Shown piece by piece: positions 63,903 to 64,000 of a stretch of 64,000 nucleotides of DNA. A program made the translations under genes and the position numbers. Under the pieces are notes generated by a model. The model searched no databases. It was not told the origin of the DNA and saw only the letters and a list, made by a program, of their open reading frames with translations. Within the stretch, counting starts at the first letter, position 1. Each line of letters begins with the position of its first letter. The DNA is from Pseudarthrobacter siccitolerans (GTDB lineage Bacteria > Actinomycetota > Actinomycetes > Actinomycetales > Micrococcaceae), in the NCBI RefSeq assembly GCF_030823375.1, contig NZ_JAUSXB010000001.1, positions 2,790,001-2,854,000 of the forward strand, given 5' to 3'.

Positions 63903-64000
63903 GTGCAACCCCCGCCTATTTTGCCCGCGGACCTGCCGCAGCTGAACCGCGCGCTCCACCCGATGCCCAAAGCCCCGGTCCGGATTGTCCACCTGGGGCT
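63903..64000 (+). CDS. Mannitol dehydrogenase-family oxidoreductase, 5' part
   Basis: The window ends after 32 codons. GTG 63903 follows uxaC by 8 nt with GAGGA upstream. The visible start QPPPILPADLPQLNRALHP and PVRIVHLGL is the N-terminus of the mannitol dehydrogenase/fructuronate reductase family, whose NAD-binding motif GLGAFHRAH would follow. Beside uxaC the likely reaction is D-fructuronate to D-mannonate (UxuB), though a tagaturonate reductase cannot be excluded. Confidence 0.7.
   Translation, partial: MQPPPILPADLPQLNRALHPMPKAPVRIVHLG

Overview
The window looks like a chromosomal stretch of a high-GC actinobacterium, most likely Arthrobacter or Pseudarthrobacter (Micrococcaceae). Reasons: GC-rich codon use, GTG and TTG starts, single-chain permease-ATPase fusions in oligopeptide-type ABC importers, MmyB-type regulators, IS21 and ISL3 elements, and many LacI regulators beside carbohydrate genes. 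The assignment is inferred from protein style; no marker gene is present. The theme is plant-polysaccharide and uronic-acid catabolism.

Region 1 (1-15.1 kb) is compact and intact: a LacI regulator, a secreted polysaccharide deacetylase, xylose isomerase, a small membrane protein, a GH1 beta-glucosidase, then an operon with a lipoprotein binding protein, permease, permease-ATPase fusion, second ATPase, GH78 alpha-L-rhamnosidase and nucleoside hydrolase. A hemerythrin-like protein follows. Region 2 (15.1-18.5 kb) has an MmyB-type regulator divergent from ilvD and one unrecognised small protein.

Region 3 (18.5-31.5 kb) is a scrapyard around a few live genes. A uid-like locus (TetR, beta-glucuronidase) survives, but its GPH-type transporter has lost its middle. 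Around it lie fragments of an MFS transporter, a LacI gene, pyruvate kinase, an FAD reductase, a frameshifted NHL/SMP-30-like lipoprotein and a transposase. An intact MFS / SDR / Baeyer-Villiger monooxygenase operon with a divergent TetR sits inside it.

Region 4 (31.5-64 kb) reads as one regulon. Ten copies of a LacI-type palindrome (core CAACCGGTTG or CAACCGCTTG, outer consensus TGGCAACCGGTTGCCA) lie in the control regions of nearly every transcription unit: a divergent lacI pair, a ten-kilobase operon (permease, permease-ATPase, ATPase, putative glycoside hydrolase, glcD, glcB, glcG), an enolase-superfamily sugar-acid dehydratase, two orphan binding proteins (one probably in the dehydrogenase operon), an 877-residue putative glycoside hydrolase, an MFS transporter, a D-2-hydroxyacid dehydrogenase, a third (frameshifted) lacI and uxaC followed by a mannitol-dehydrogenase-type oxidoreductase. 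At four sites the right operator half (TTGNCA or similar) also serves as a plausible -35 box.

The interpretation I favour is an oligosaccharide/uronide utilisation regulon in which two carbohydrate lipoproteins feed one importer, intracellular hydrolases release uronic acids, UxaC and the next enzyme process them, and a co-transcribed GlcD-GlcB-GlcG module recovers a two-carbon product (glycolate or glyoxylate) as malate. The last link is inference. An ISL3 remnant and a nearly intact IS21 element with a 5-bp target duplication have invaded the regulon, and a degraded second beta-glucuronidase lies beside them.
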